The notes beneath the pieces were generated by a model. That model was not told where the DNA came from and did no database searches. It worked only from the letters and a program-made list of their open reading frames with translations. Source: Flavobacterium sp. HSC-61S13 (lineage in GTDB: Bacteria; Bacteroidota; Bacteroidia; Flavobacteriales; Flavobacteriaceae). From it: a stretch of 64,000 nucleotides of DNA. The position numbers and the translations under genes are program-made. The stretch covers positions 186,001-250,000 of the forward strand of contig NZ_JALJZV010000003.1 in NCBI RefSeq assembly GCF_024171535.1, written 5' to 3'. Shown piece after piece: positions 1 through 8,478 of the stretch (position 1 is its first letter; each line of letters begins with the position of its first letter).

Positions 1-579
1 TCTATAAGTCGCCTTGTCCAATACTGGAGTGGTAAACTGATCTACGGCAATACCTTGAGTTGAAAGCAGTATTTCAAATTCATTTGCAGCTGCTGCATTC
101 GTCTTGTAATGATACGTGATGGCATAAATTCCTCCGGCCATTTTAAATGTCGGTGAAATTAACCAGTCATCGTGTTTCGTACCGGCACCAGACCCTTGAA
201 ATTGCATGGTTCGATCGCCCTCTTGAGGACTACTGCTCGATTGTTTCCAGATGTTGTTGCCCGTTGTTGTTGGAGCATCGTTGTTAGCGTCAATAATCGT
301 CCAACAATCAAAACTAGTCGAAGCGCTATTAAAACCTTCTTTAAACGGCAAAGTATATGCAGCACATACCGCCTTTAACTGTTTCACATTATGAGATGGC
401 TTTTGCTCCTGTCGTTTGGGATCTAAGCGTTCCATAATGTTCTTTTCGCTCCAATGTTTTACCTCCGAAAGGAGTTTATTACTGCCATGGAACAAAGAAG
501 TGAACTTGCTTTCTGCTGTTGTTGCATACATGATAATGCTAAAGAATAACAGCAGAAAAAATAATAACCATTTTTTCAT
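1..579 (-). CDS. Secreted choice-of-anchor-J-like protein (5' part, runs off window)
   Basis: The open frame starts at an ATG at 579 and leaves the window at base 1, so only the first 193 residues are visible. Residues 1-19 form a signal peptide: MKKW followed by a run of Leu, Phe and Ile. After a polar linker, residues about 78-193 look like the jelly-roll choice-of-anchor J (cleaved-adhesin/MAM-like) fold. The supporting motifs are FNS...FDCWTIIDANND near 82-101, a Trp at 111, and DDWLISPTF at 137-145. In Bacteroidota such domains occur in large exported proteins, often with a type IX sorting tail, but that tail would lie outside the window. A TATATTTG promoter element sits 32 bases upstream of the start. 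The fold assignment is from motif resemblance; the substrate is unknown. Confidence 0.7.
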   Translation of the reverse strand, partial: MKKWLLFFLLLFFSIIMYATTAESKFTSLFHGSNKLLSEVKHWSEKNIMERLDPKRQEQKPSHNVKQLKAVCAAYTLPFKEGFNSASTSFDCWTIIDANNDAPTTTGNNIWKQSSSSPQEGDRTMQFQGSGAGTKHDDWLISPTFKMAGGIYAITYHYKTNAAAANEFEILLSTQGIAVDQFTTPVLDKATYR

Positions 580-610
580 AATACTATAAGCGTGTTTTTG
601 GATGTAACGC

Positions 611-618
611 CAAATATA
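611..618 (-). promoter_or_regulatory. Bacteroidota -7 element (TATATTTG)
   Basis: TATATTTG on the minus strand matches TAnnTTTG and lies 32 bases upstream of the secreted-protein start at 579. No clear -33 TTTG is visible at the right distance. Confidence 0.5.
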
Positions 619-900
619 TACTTTTAATTTAACCACACCTTAACAGTTTTGTTACAAACCGATTGCTAACTGCTTGATTAGAACCATTCAAGATAAAATT
701 AACGCGTATTTATCTAGAGGTTTTTAACAGTCTTTAAATCAAAGAATCCCAATTGTTAGTATAACTATAATACATAATTAACTTTTTATCCTAAAAAATT
801 ATCTTTATATTTATAAAGCAGGTAATTGGAATAGAAATACTGTTTGGCCCGTTGTTGCTTTACGAGCTAAAGAATAAAACATTTTGAACCTAATTTTCAT
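619..900. other. Gene-free intergenic region
   Basis: This AT-rich stretch lies between the divergent secreted-protein gene and hflX. Apart from the promoter elements at its two ends, I see no ORF, RNA gene or strong hairpin in it. Confidence 0.5.
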
Positions 901-908
901 TACTTTTG
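901..908 (+). promoter_or_regulatory. -7 element of hflX (TACTTTTG)
   Basis: TACTTTTG matches TAnnTTTG and lies 17 bases before the ATG at 926. It falls inside the longer frame that opens at 884. This argues that 926, not 884, is the true hflX start. Confidence 0.5.
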
Positions 909-925
909 TAATACAAACTCAGACT

Positions 926-2158
926 ATGTTAGACAAAGAAGAAATAAATTTTGAAAGATCCGTAATTGTTGGAATCATCACCCAAAATCAAGATGAGGAA
1001 ACTTTGAATGAATATTTAGAAGAATTAGAGTTTTTAACCTATACTGCTGGTGGAAAAGTGATCAAACGCTTTACTCAGAAGATGGAACAACCGAACCCAA
1101 AGACTTTTGTTGGTACGGGAAAGATGGAAGAAATACACACTTATATTCTAGAAAACGATATTAGTACGCTTATTTTTGATGATGAATTGACCCCTGCGCA
1201 ACAAAAAAATATTTCCAAAATAATCGACTGTAAGGTTTTGGACCGGACCAATTTAATCTTGGATATTTTCGCACAGCGAGCGCAGACCTCTTATGCTAGA
1301 ACACAGGTTGAACTCGCTCAATTTCAATACATACTACCTCGACTGTCAGGAATGTGGACCCACTTAGAGCGACAACGTGGAGGAATTGGTATGCGTGGTC
1401 CAGGAGAAACAGAGATTGAAACGGATAGACGTATTGTCAGAGATCGTATTGCGCTATTAAAAGACAAGATCAAAGTTATCGACAAGCAAATGTCTATACA
1501 ACGAGGTAATCGCGGTGCTATGGTACGTGTAGCCTTAGTAGGATATACCAACGTTGGCAAGTCCACTTTGATGAATGCCATTGGAAAAAGTGAAGTTTTC
1601 GTTGAGAACAAATTATTTGCCACCCTGGATACCACCGTTCGAAAAGTGGTCATTGGCAACTTACCATTTTTACTATCTGATACGGTTGGTTTTATTCGAA
1701 AATTGCCGACGCAATTGGTAGAGTCGTTTAAAAGTACTCTGGACGAAGTTCGAGAAGCGGATTTGCTGCTTCACGTGGTCGATATTTCTCACCACGATTT
1801 TGAAAACCACATCGAGTCGGTGAATCAAATTTTAAAAGACATCAAAAGTGATAATAAGCCAATTATTATGATTTTCAATAAAATCGACGCTTATCATCCC
1901 GAAGTTATTGAGGAAGATGATTTAATGACAGAAAGAACCTCAAAACACAACAGTATAGAGGATTGGAAAAAGACTTGGATGTCAAGAGTTGGTGCCGACA
2001 ACGCTATTTTTATATCGGCAACCAATAAAGAAAATTTCGAGGAATTTAAGGAAAAGGTTTATGAAACGGTTCGTAAGATTCACATCACACGCTTTCCGTA
2101 TAACAACTTGTTATATCCAGATTTTAAAGATATCGAATGGGATACTGAAGAAGAATAA
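926..2158 (+). CDS. hflX: Ribosome-associated GTPase HflX
   Basis: HflX binds the 50S subunit and splits or rescues stalled ribosomes using GTP. The protein has 410 residues from the chosen start. It shows the N-terminal HflX domain with the family motif LERQRGGIGMRGPGETEIET around 147-166. The GTPase motifs follow: G1 GYTNVGKST from about 206, G3 DTVGF near 252, G4 NKID near 318 and a G5-like SATN. An in-frame ATG at 884 would add 14 residues, but a promoter element lies between it and 926, and MLDKEEINFE is the usual kind of flavobacterial start. The gene ends at a strong hairpin shared with the convergent DUF3078 gene. It stands alone as a transcription unit. Confidence 0.95.
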   Translation: MLDKEEINFERSVIVGIITQNQDEETLNEYLEELEFLTYTAGGKVIKRFTQKMEQPNPKTFVGTGKMEEIHTYILENDISTLIFDDELTPAQQKNISKIIDCKVLDRTNLILDIFAQRAQTSYARTQVELAQFQYILPRLSGMWTHLERQRGGIGMRGPGETEIETDRRIVRDRIALLKDKIKVIDKQMSIQRGNRGAMVRVALVGYTNVGKSTLMNAIGKSEVFVENKLFATLDTTVRKVVIGNLPFLLSDTVGFIRKLPTQLVESFKSTLDEVREADLLLHVVDISHHDFENHIESVNQILKDIKSDNKPIIMIFNKIDAYHPEVIEEDDLMTERTSKHNSIEDWKKTWMSRVGADNAIFISATNKENFEEFKEKVYETVRKIHITRFPYNNLLYPDFKDIEWDTEEE

Positions 2159-2159
2159 A

Positions 2160-2184
2160 AAAAGGGGCGTATGCCCCTTTTCTA
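2160..2184. terminator. Bidirectional terminator between hflX and DUF3078 gene
   Basis: A GGGGC/GCCCC stem with a GTAT loop is extended by A4/T4 pairing and followed by TTTTCTATTT. It can serve both converging genes. Confidence 0.75.
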
Positions 2185-2202
2185 TTTCTATCCAGATACG
2201 GA

Positions 2203-3054
2203 TTAAAAAGTATAATTTAAACCAACTCCAACAGCTTGTCTGATCTGAAATCCTTGGTAAGAATTGTCATCATAAATCGTCTGCACGGAAAAATTGGTAG
2301 ATAGGTATTTGTTGATTTTCAAAACGACATTCAATTGATAATCGATATCTACATTTTGAGGATCTTCTAAATAATTAGAATATAGATTAAGTATATTTTC
2401 AATGCTCACATTCTCCATTAAAGTAGCTTTGTAATACCCGGAGATCGATGCTCCTAACTCATATCTCATATTATCTCCTTGTTCCACACCGAAGGCAGGA
2501 CCAAATTCTGTAAAGTGATCATGAACAAAAATAAATTTAGAAGTTGCCGGAGCAAAATTTACTTTTAAATTATCTGATTTCTTCCACAACATACCGGGAC
2601 CGATTTGTAAATAAGCCGGTGAAAAGAAATGCGAATTTCTGACCTCTTTATCTTTTGGATCCATACCCGCATCCATTTGAGTTTTAAAGTTCAAGAATGC
2701 AGAGTAAAACCAATAACCTGCGGCTTTTTTTCCGACTAATGAATTAAATTCAAAGCGGTCATCTGTCTTTTGAGAATCACTACCCTTGATTTTCGAAATA
2801 CCGTAGTTGACTTGAATTTTATTATCCCAATTCCACTCTTCACTTTTGTAATTAATATCGTAATTAATCCCTAAGGTTCCGGCGAAGTTATTGTCTCCAC
2901 CTGCTTGCCAATTGGTAAAACTAGACTGATTACCCAATAAGGAAAAGGTTCCTTTAGAAGTCCACGGTCCGACTTGAGAATCTGATACAACTTCTTGAGC
3001 GTTAGCTCCAAGCGTTGCGAAGAGCATCATCAAACTAAATGTAATTTTTTTCAT
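2203..3054 (-). CDS. DUF3078 domain-containing outer-membrane protein
   Basis: The protein has 283 residues with a clean signal peptide (MKKITFSLMMLFATLGANAQ). Alternating hydrophobic strands and many Tyr/Phe residues continue to a C-terminal GVGLNYTF, as expected for an outer-membrane beta-barrel. This matches the DUF3078 family, which in flavobacteria often sits beside the suf genes; its function is not established. An N-terminal GPWTSKGTFSLLGNQSSFTNWQAGG block is characteristic (residues about 28-52). It has its own promoter in the 63-base gap after the DUF2480 gene. It is therefore probably transcribed independently of, or in addition to, the suf operon upstream. Confidence 0.85.
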   Translation of the reverse strand: MKKITFSLMMLFATLGANAQEVVSDSQVGPWTSKGTFSLLGNQSSFTNWQAGGDNNFAGTLGINYDINYKSEEWNWDNKIQVNYGISKIKGSDSQKTDDRFEFNSLVGKKAAGYWFYSAFLNFKTQMDAGMDPKDKEVRNSHFFSPAYLQIGPGMLWKKSDNLKVNFAPATSKFIFVHDHFTEFGPAFGVEQGDNMRYELGASISGYYKATLMENVSIENILNLYSNYLEDPQNVDIDYQLNVVLKINKYLSTNFSVQTIYDDNSYQGFQIRQAVGVGLNYTF

Positions 3055-3074
3055 TTTCTTGAGTTTTTTATAAT

Positions 3075-3106
3075 CAAATCTAGTATTTTCTTATAAAACA
3101 AACAAA
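3075..3106 (-). promoter_or_regulatory. Promoter of the DUF3078 gene
   Basis: The -7 element is TAGATTTG (3075-3082). Two overlapping TTTG boxes lie 16 and 20 bases upstream of it, giving a good TTTG-N20-TAnnTTTG match. It sits 21 bases before the start codon. Confidence 0.65.
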
Positions 3107-3117
3107 TTTCTTTTGAA

Positions 3118-3627
3118 TTAAACTTTTTTCTTAAAAATAGGAACCGCCGAACAAGCTTCTCCAAACATCACAGAGCGAGCGTGTTTCATCAATTTCTGCG
3201 TTGATAAAATATAAGCTTCTTCGGGTATATCGTGTTTCGAGCAACCTTTGATAATTGTAGCCTTTCCGTCATAGATTGAATAATCCACCTCTTCTAGTAA
3301 ATCTTGAAAAATAGCGCGCTCCAAAGCTTTTTTATCTCCCAAATAAACCTTCTTGGCTACGGGTTGTAGATAACTGGTAACCAACATAAATGCCCAAGCA
3401 GGTAGAATCGCATCTGTAGAGCAATATAGCGCCACATAAGCATCTGTGTAAGTGCTCCAGTCAAAATCCTTTAAGTGTGCACGAAAATCCTTTTCGCGCA
3501 GGATAAAACCTTCATACAGCCATTGTGCTATATCTAATTCCAAGCGTGGATTTGACGGATAGAGATCTTCCATATCAAATACCATCAAGGCACTATTAGC
3601 CACTTTATTTACAATTTCTCCTTCCAT
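3118..3627 (-). CDS. DUF2480 family protein
   Basis: A 169-residue soluble protein without signal peptide or membrane segments. It matches the DUF2480 family found in Bacteroidota next to the SUF genes. The family's biochemical role is unknown. Conserved-looking patches include NKVANSALMVFDMEDLYP at the N terminus, a central KDFDWSTYTDAYVALYCSTDAILPAWA region, and KGCSKHDIP with a lone Cys near the C terminus. The gene follows sufT after only 2 bases, so it is the last member of the sufS-sufE-sufT-DUF2480 operon. A supporting role in Fe-S protein maturation is inferred from position only. Confidence 0.85.
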   Translation of the reverse strand: MEGEIVNKVANSALMVFDMEDLYPSNPRLELDIAQWLYEGFILREKDFRAHLKDFDWSTYTDAYVALYCSTDAILPAWAFMLVTSYLQPVAKKVYLGDKKALERAIFQDLLEEVDYSIYDGKATIIKGCSKHDIPEEAYILSTQKLMKHARSVMFGEACSAVPIFKKKV

Positions 3628-3629
3628 AA

Positions 3630-3953
3630 TTACAGCATACCCAATTCCAATTTGGCTTCTTCACTCATCAGGTCTTTAGTCCAAGACGGATCAAAAGTCA
3701 ATTCGACCTCCACGGCTTTCACATTTTCTATAGATCGCACTTTCTCTTCTACTTCTCTCGGTAGGGTTTCCGCTACAGGACAATTTGGGGAAGTCAAGGT
3801 CATCAGAATCTTTACATCGTAATTTTCATTGACGAATACGTCATAAATCAACCCTAATTCATATATATCAACAGGAATCTCGGGATCAAAAATCGTTTTT
3901 AAAACACGAACGATACGCTCTCCCAACTCTTGTACATTAATTTCGTTTTCCAT
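3630..3953 (-). CDS. sufT: SUF system Fe-S assembly protein, DUF59/MIP18 family (SufT)
   Basis: This 107-residue single-domain DUF59 (MIP18/PaaD-like) protein contributes to maturation or delivery of Fe-S clusters. Diagnostic features are the FDPEIPVDIYELGLIYDV segment near residues 22-39, LTSPNCPVAETLP with the conserved Cys near 59-72, and FDPSWTKDLMSEEAK near the C terminus. It lies 2 bases after sufE and 2 bases before the DUF2480 gene. This tight spacing indicates translational coupling. Confidence 0.9.
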   Translation of the reverse strand: MENEINVQELGERIVRVLKTIFDPEIPVDIYELGLIYDVFVNENYDVKILMTLTSPNCPVAETLPREVEEKVRSIENVKAVEVELTFDPSWTKDLMSEEAKLELGML

Positions 3954-3955
3954 TT

Positions 3956-4375
3956 TTATTTGTTTGCTTGAAATGCTACTGAATACATTTTTATTTGTTT
4001 AATCATCGACACCAATCCATTGGCACGTGTAGGCGAAAGGTGTTCTTTCAACCCAATTTCATCTATAAAGTCCATCTTTGCATTAAAGATTTCCTCGGGC
4101 GATTGACCTGAAAAAGCTCGAATTAAAATAGCAATAATTCCCTTAGTCAAGATCGCATCACTGTTTGCAGTAAAATATACCTTACCATCTTTATATTCAG
4201 CATGTAGCCAAACTTTGGACTGACAGCCCTTAATCAAATTATCGTCGGTTTGGTATTTCTCTTCTATAATTGGTAAACTCTTACCCAATTCAATCATATA
4301 TTCATAACGTTGCATCCAATCCTCGAACATCGCGAATTCGTCAACTATTTCTGCTTGTATTTCTTCTATAGACAT
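3956..4375 (-). CDS. sufE: Cysteine desulfuration protein SufE
   Basis: SufE accepts persulfide sulfur from SufS and passes it to the SufBCD scaffold. The 139-residue protein has the typical SufE length. It carries the acceptor cysteine in DNLIKGCQSKVWL (about 45-57), with WMQRYEYMIELGKSLP upstream and HLSPTRANGL near the C terminus. It starts 17 bases after sufS and ends 2 bases before sufT. Its scaffold partners are encoded about 17 kb away at 21.7-25.8 kb. Confidence 0.93.
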   Translation of the reverse strand: MSIEEIQAEIVDEFAMFEDWMQRYEYMIELGKSLPIIEEKYQTDDNLIKGCQSKVWLHAEYKDGKVYFTANSDAILTKGIIAILIRAFSGQSPEEIFNAKMDFIDEIGLKEHLSPTRANGLVSMIKQIKMYSVAFQANK

Positions 4376-4392
4376 CTTAATAACACTTTTTG

Positions 4393-5610
4393 TTATGACA
4401 ACATTGCCTTTGCTTTTTTTACGGCTTCAACCAAAACATCGATTTCTTCTTTGGTGTTATAAAAACTAAGAGAAGCCCGTACTGTTCCCGGTATACCAAA
4501 GAAGTCCATAACCGGTTGTGTACAGTGATGCCCTGTTCTGACAGCAATACCTAATTTATCAACGATAACTCCAATATCGTAAGGGTGAATTCCCTCTATG
4601 TTGAATGAAATTACCGAGGCTTTTTCCGCAGCTGTACCGACAATATGAAGTCCGTCAATCTGCAATAACTGCTCGGTTCCATAAGCTAACAATTCTTTTT
4701 CATAGGCTGCGATCTGATCAAATCCAATGCTATTCATATAATCAACAGCAACACCCATAACAATTCCGCCAGCAATGTTTGGAGTTCCCGCTTCAAATTT
4801 ATGAGGCAAACAAGCATAGGTTGTTTTCTCAAACGTAACCTCTTTTATCATTTCACCACCACCTTGATAAGGAGGCAATTTATTTAACCATTCTTCTTTA
4901 CCATATAAGATCCCCGTTCCCGTTGGTCCAAAAATCTTATGTCCTGAAAAAACATAAAAATCACAGTCCAAGGCTTGAACATCGGGTTTAATATGTGGTG
5001 TTGCTTGTGCTCCATCAATCAAAACAGCTGCACCAACTCGATGTGCTGCATCAATCATATATTTAATCGGATTTACCGTACCTAAGGCATTAGAAACATG
5101 TACTACCGCCACTATTTTGGTATTCGAAGTCAGTAAACGGTCAAATTCTTCTAATATTAATTCTCCTTTGTCATTCATCGGAATCACTTTCAACACTGCT
5201 CCCGTTCTTTCACATAAAAATTGCCAAGGCACAATGTTCGAATGGTGTTCCATTGCCGAAATTAAAACCTCATCTCCAGGCTTTAGTAGGGAACCAAAAC
5301 CATGAGCTACCAAGTTGATTCCAAAGGTCGTTCCTGAAGTAAAAAGTACTTCGCACTCCTTTTTAGCATTAATGTGTTTTTGTATTTTTATACGAGATGC
5401 CTCATAGGCATCTGTAGCTAATTGACTTAAAGTATGTACACCTCGGTGTATATTCGCATTGATCGTACTGTAGTATTCCTCGATTGCTTCTAGTACCACG
5501 CGGGGTTTTTGTGCTGTTGCCCCATTGTCAAAATAGACCAGATCTTTACCGTTAACTTGTTGTGTAAGTATGGGAAAATCTGCTCTTATGGATTGAATGT
5601 TTAACATCAT
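4393..5610 (-). CDS. sufS: Cysteine desulfurase SufS
   Basis: This PLP-dependent class V aminotransferase-fold enzyme removes sulfur from cysteine to supply Fe-S assembly. The 405-residue protein shows FDNGATAQKP near the N terminus. The PLP lysine lies in FSGHKIFGPTG, and RTGHHCTQPVMDFFG carries the group II catalytic cysteine. Two consecutive ATG codons (5610 and 5607) open the frame, and either could be used. It heads the sufS-sufE-sufT-DUF2480 operon and is transcribed divergently from the heme-uptake operon. A TAACTTTG element lies 16 bases upstream. Confidence 0.95.
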   Translation of the reverse strand: MMLNIQSIRADFPILTQQVNGKDLVYFDNGATAQKPRVVLEAIEEYYSTINANIHRGVHTLSQLATDAYEASRIKIQKHINAKKECEVLFTSGTTFGINLVAHGFGSLLKPGDEVLISAMEHHSNIVPWQFLCERTGAVLKVIPMNDKGELILEEFDRLLTSNTKIVAVVHVSNALGTVNPIKYMIDAAHRVGAAVLIDGAQATPHIKPDVQALDCDFYVFSGHKIFGPTGTGILYGKEEWLNKLPPYQGGGEMIKEVTFEKTTYACLPHKFEAGTPNIAGGIVMGVAVDYMNSIGFDQIAAYEKELLAYGTEQLLQIDGLHIVGTAAEKASVISFNIEGIHPYDIGVIVDKLGIAVRTGHHCTQPVMDFFGIPGTVRASLSFYNTKEEIDVLVEAVKKAKAMLS

Positions 5611-5626
5611 ATTTTCAAGTTTTATG

Positions 5627-5634
5627 CAAAGTTA
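5627..5634 (-). promoter_or_regulatory. -7 element of the sufS operon (TAACTTTG)
   Basis: TAACTTTG on the minus strand fits TAnnTTTG, 16 bases upstream of the first sufS ATG. A second match, TATCTTTG, lies at 5667-5674 and could be an additional start site. Confidence 0.5.
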
Positions 5635-5690
5635 GTGTTTGTAATCACACCTACTAAATTTTATAGCAAAGATAACTATTCCCCAAACTA

Positions 5691-5710
5691 TAAATTAAAA
5701 TTTTAATTTA
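5691..5710. promoter_or_regulatory. 20-bp AT palindrome between sufS and heme operon
   Basis: A perfect palindrome made only of A and T lies midway between the divergent sufS and heme-uptake promoters. An iron-responsive repressor site would be expected here, but with this base composition such a palindrome could arise by chance. Confidence 0.3.
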
Positions 5711-5750
5711 AAATTAATCTAATTATATTTTATAACTCAATAAAAAAATA

Positions 5751-5758
5751 TAGATTTG
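5751..5758 (+). promoter_or_regulatory. -7 element of heme-uptake operon (TAGATTTG)
   Basis: TAGATTTG lies 32 bases upstream of the ATG at 5791 and fits the Bacteroidota -7 consensus. No clear -33 box is visible. Confidence 0.55.
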
Positions 5759-5790
5759 CCTTTATTTAGATTTAATTCAAATAGAGCCCC

Positions 5791-6654
5791 ATGAAAAACA
5801 TTTTTACCTTAGCGCTTGCTACAGTGCTATTTATTTCCTGCCAAGACAAAACAAAAAAGGAGGAAGTAACCGAAATCACCCAAGAAGTAAAGACAGAGAA
5901 AATCATTTCTCTTAACGGTGCAGTAACCGAAATCTTAGCAGCACTTGGAGAATCATCTAACATCGTAGGTGTAGATGTTACCAGTACATACCCAGAAGAT
6001 ATCAAAACCAAAGCAAAAGACTTGGGTCACGTTCGCTCCCTTTCTTTGGAATCTATAATTGCCTTACAACCCACACTTATTTTTGCTTCTGACAAAGATT
6101 TAAACGACGATCTAAAAGCAAAAATTACAGCTTCTGGTATTCAATTGGAATTGGTTAAACAAGAATATTCTGAAAAAGGTACAGAACAAATGATTGAACA
6201 AGTTGCTAAAAAACTTGGGAAAACGGATTACAAACACCTATCAGAAAAAATAAAAAGTGACTTAGCACAATTAAAACCGATAGAACCAAAACCAACGGTA
6301 TTATTTATTTATGCTAGAGGTGCTGGAACTTTGATGGTTGCTGGTACAGACACTCCTGTTGAAAAGATGATTGCTCTAGCTGGAGGTCAAAATGCAGTAA
6401 CGGAATTTAGCGATTACAAACCACTTACACCAGAATCTTTAATCAAAGGAAATCCGGATGTAATCTTATTGTTTACAACAGGACTTCAAAGTTTAAATGG
6501 AGTTGATGGCTTATTAAAGGTAGACGGAATCAGCGCAACTAAAGCGGGTAAAAACAAGAGAATTATTGCTATGGATGGTGAACTTCTATCTGGTTTTGGA
6601 CCACGTCTAGGACAAGCAGCTATAGAGTTAAACCAACTTTTGACTAATAAATAA
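5791..6654 (+). CDS. hmuT: Heme ABC transporter substrate-binding lipoprotein (HmuT-like)
   Basis: A 287-residue periplasmic-binding protein of the BtuF/FhuD type. Residues 1-17 are a lipoprotein signal peptide ending in LFISC, so the protein is probably anchored in the inner membrane facing the periplasm. The binding domain starts with KIISLNGAVTEILAALG and includes VVGVD-like IVGVDVTSTYP, GHVRSLSLESIIALQPTLIFA and LFIYARGAGTLMVAGTDTPVE, as in heme-binding HmuT proteins. The stop codon overlaps the permease start by one base. The permease, ATPase and HemS-like genes that follow make heme the likely cargo. Vitamin B12 or a siderophore is less likely. No TonB-dependent heme receptor lies in the window. 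Confidence 0.85.
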   Translation: MKNIFTLALATVLFISCQDKTKKEEVTEITQEVKTEKIISLNGAVTEILAALGESSNIVGVDVTSTYPEDIKTKAKDLGHVRSLSLESIIALQPTLIFASDKDLNDDLKAKITASGIQLELVKQEYSEKGTEQMIEQVAKKLGKTDYKHLSEKIKSDLAQLKPIEPKPTVLFIYARGAGTLMVAGTDTPVEKMIALAGGQNAVTEFSDYKPLTPESLIKGNPDVILLFTTGLQSLNGVDGLLKVDGISATKAGKNKRIIAMDGELLSGFGPRLGQAAIELNQLLTNK

Positions 6655-7685
6655 TGCAAAGAAGGTTAACGGTTTATCTTGTACTACTACTAATTCTGTT
6701 GTTATTACTGTCAATTGGGTCCCTATTTATAGGTGTTTATCAATTTGAGGGCAACGACTTTAGAGCGATTTACGATTTGATATTTAAAAACCAAAGCGTA
6801 AATACCAGCGATTATTATGTATTTTATAATATCCGATTACCTCGAATAGTTTTAGCTATTTTAATTGGCAGCGGTCTTGCTGTATCGGGAACTTGCCTTC
6901 AGGGCATGTTTAAAAATCCTTTGGCATCTCCTGATTTAATAGGAATTACCTCAGGAGCAGTACTGTTCGCCGCAGTTACCATAGTATTAGGTAGCACGAT
7001 CAAAGCGTATATTCCCGAGGGATTACATTATTCTCTTTTGAGTATAATGAGTTTTATTGGCGCACTAATCACGATGAGTTTCGTTTATAAAATGTCAACA
7101 GTAGATGGACGAACAAACATCGTTGTTTTATTGCTATCTGGAGTAGCTATTACCGCATTGACAGGAGCAGCTACTGGTTTATTGATCTATTTATCTACCG
7201 AAGAAGAACTCAGAGATTTGACGTTTTGGACTCTCGGTAGTTTGGCAGGAGCAAATTGGACTAAGAATTTGATCATGGCCATCGTGATCTTGATTTCCTT
7301 TTCGTTCTTAATCAATAAAGGCAAGGCGTTAAACGCGATGATGTTGGGGGAGAAAGATGCCGAACATCTGGGGATACCCGTAGAGCGAATCAAACGTAGA
7401 ATTGTCATATTCTCAGCTTTAACCGTAGGAACTGCTGTTGCTTTTGCCGGAACTATAGGTTTTGTAGGATTAATTGTACCTTATATATTGCGCTTGATTT
7501 TCAAATCAAATTACTATTTGATTTTACCCCTATCCGCAGTGTTGGGAAGTATCCTTTTACTAACCGCAGACACAATAAGTAGGACTATCGTGGCTCCTTC
7601 TGAAGTTCCAATAGGAATTTTAACAGCCATAATGGGAGCTCCTGTATTTATTGCCATATTAATTAGATTTAAAAAATCTTTATAA
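6654..7685 (+). CDS. hmuU: Heme ABC transporter permease (FecCD family)
   Basis: A 343-residue inner-membrane permease of the BtuC/FecCD family with about ten hydrophobic segments. Family motifs are RLPRIVLAILIGSGLAVSG near 55-73, GMFKNPLASPDLIGITSGA near 80-98, and FVGLIVPYILRL near 268-279. The last is the cytoplasmic coupling region for the ATPase. The ATG overlaps the hmuT stop, and the ATPase starts one base after this stop, so the three genes form one operon. Confidence 0.9.
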   Translation: MQRRLTVYLVLLLILLLLLSIGSLFIGVYQFEGNDFRAIYDLIFKNQSVNTSDYYVFYNIRLPRIVLAILIGSGLAVSGTCLQGMFKNPLASPDLIGITSGAVLFAAVTIVLGSTIKAYIPEGLHYSLLSIMSFIGALITMSFVYKMSTVDGRTNIVVLLLSGVAITALTGAATGLLIYLSTEEELRDLTFWTLGSLAGANWTKNLIMAIVILISFSFLINKGKALNAMMLGEKDAEHLGIPVERIKRRIVIFSALTVGTAVAFAGTIGFVGLIVPYILRLIFKSNYYLILPLSAVLGSILLLTADTISRTIVAPSEVPIGILTAIMGAPVFIAILIRFKKSL

Positions 7686-7686
7686 G

Positions 7687-8466
7687 ATGATTAAAGTTGC
7701 ACGGATTGATTATAAGGTAAAAAGTGGTGTTTCCATTTTAAAAAATATTGATTTTTCAGCAGAGAAGGGCCAGTTGATTAGTATACTTGGTCCAAATGGT
7801 GCGGGAAAATCGACCTTACTCAGTTTGTTAGCCAATGAGATTTGTCAAAACAAAAACGATATCGAACTCAAGTCGACGCCCTATCCAAAGTGGTCAAGCA
7901 AAGAACTTCCGAAGCACAAAGCGAAGTTTTCGCAGCAAAACAATGCCGACATCCCTTTGAATGTTAGAGAAATTGTGATGATGGGGCGGTATCCATATTT
8001 TGACAGTAACCCATCAAAGCGAGACGAAGAAGCCATTCAGCAGCATATGCAACAAACCGATGTAGCTCAACTGCAAGACCGGGCTTACAACAGCTTATCA
8101 GGTGGTGAAAAACAACGGGTACATTTGGCAAGGGTTTTATCGCAACTCGAAAACGAAATTGATGAGAAAGTCTTATTTTTGGATGAGCCGTTGAATAATT
8201 TAGATGTTTTGCATCAGCATAAGATTCTAAATCTCATCAAGCAATTTACTCAAAGAGGCAATACAGCCATAGTCGTACTGCACGACTTAAACCTAGCAGC
8301 ACAATTTTCAGACAAAATACTGTTATTAAAGAAGGGTGAGAAAGTCAGTTATGATATTCCCGAGAAGGTATTAACACGTGAAATAATCAGTTCCGTGTAC
8401 AACTTTCCCTGCACTGTTTGCGTTAATCCCGTAAACAAAAACCCTTTGATTATATTTGGAACCTAA
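7687..8466 (+). CDS. hmuV: Heme ABC transporter ATP-binding protein
   Basis: A 259-residue ABC ATPase with every expected motif: Walker A GPNGAGKST near 37-45, a Q-loop region FSQQNNADIPLNVREIVMMGRYP, signature LSGGEKQR, Walker B VLFLDEPLNNLD, and the H-loop VLHDLN. The VREIVMMGRYPY segment is typical of the HmuV/BtuD/FecE group. It energises import through the preceding permease. Its start lies one base after the permease stop. Confidence 0.92.
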   Translation: MIKVARIDYKVKSGVSILKNIDFSAEKGQLISILGPNGAGKSTLLSLLANEICQNKNDIELKSTPYPKWSSKELPKHKAKFSQQNNADIPLNVREIVMMGRYPYFDSNPSKRDEEAIQQHMQQTDVAQLQDRAYNSLSGGEKQRVHLARVLSQLENEIDEKVLFLDEPLNNLDVLHQHKILNLIKQFTQRGNTAIVVLHDLNLAAQFSDKILLLKKGEKVSYDIPEKVLTREIISSVYNFPCTVCVNPVNKNPLIIFGT

Positions 8467-8478
8467 AAAAAACTCAAC

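Noticed and set aside
884..925. Longer start for hflX
   Set aside because: The extension contains the -7 promoter element and does not resemble HflX.
5691..5710. Firm call of a Fur box
   Set aside because: The palindrome is only A and T, and could occur by chance in such sequence; kept as a weak candidate only.
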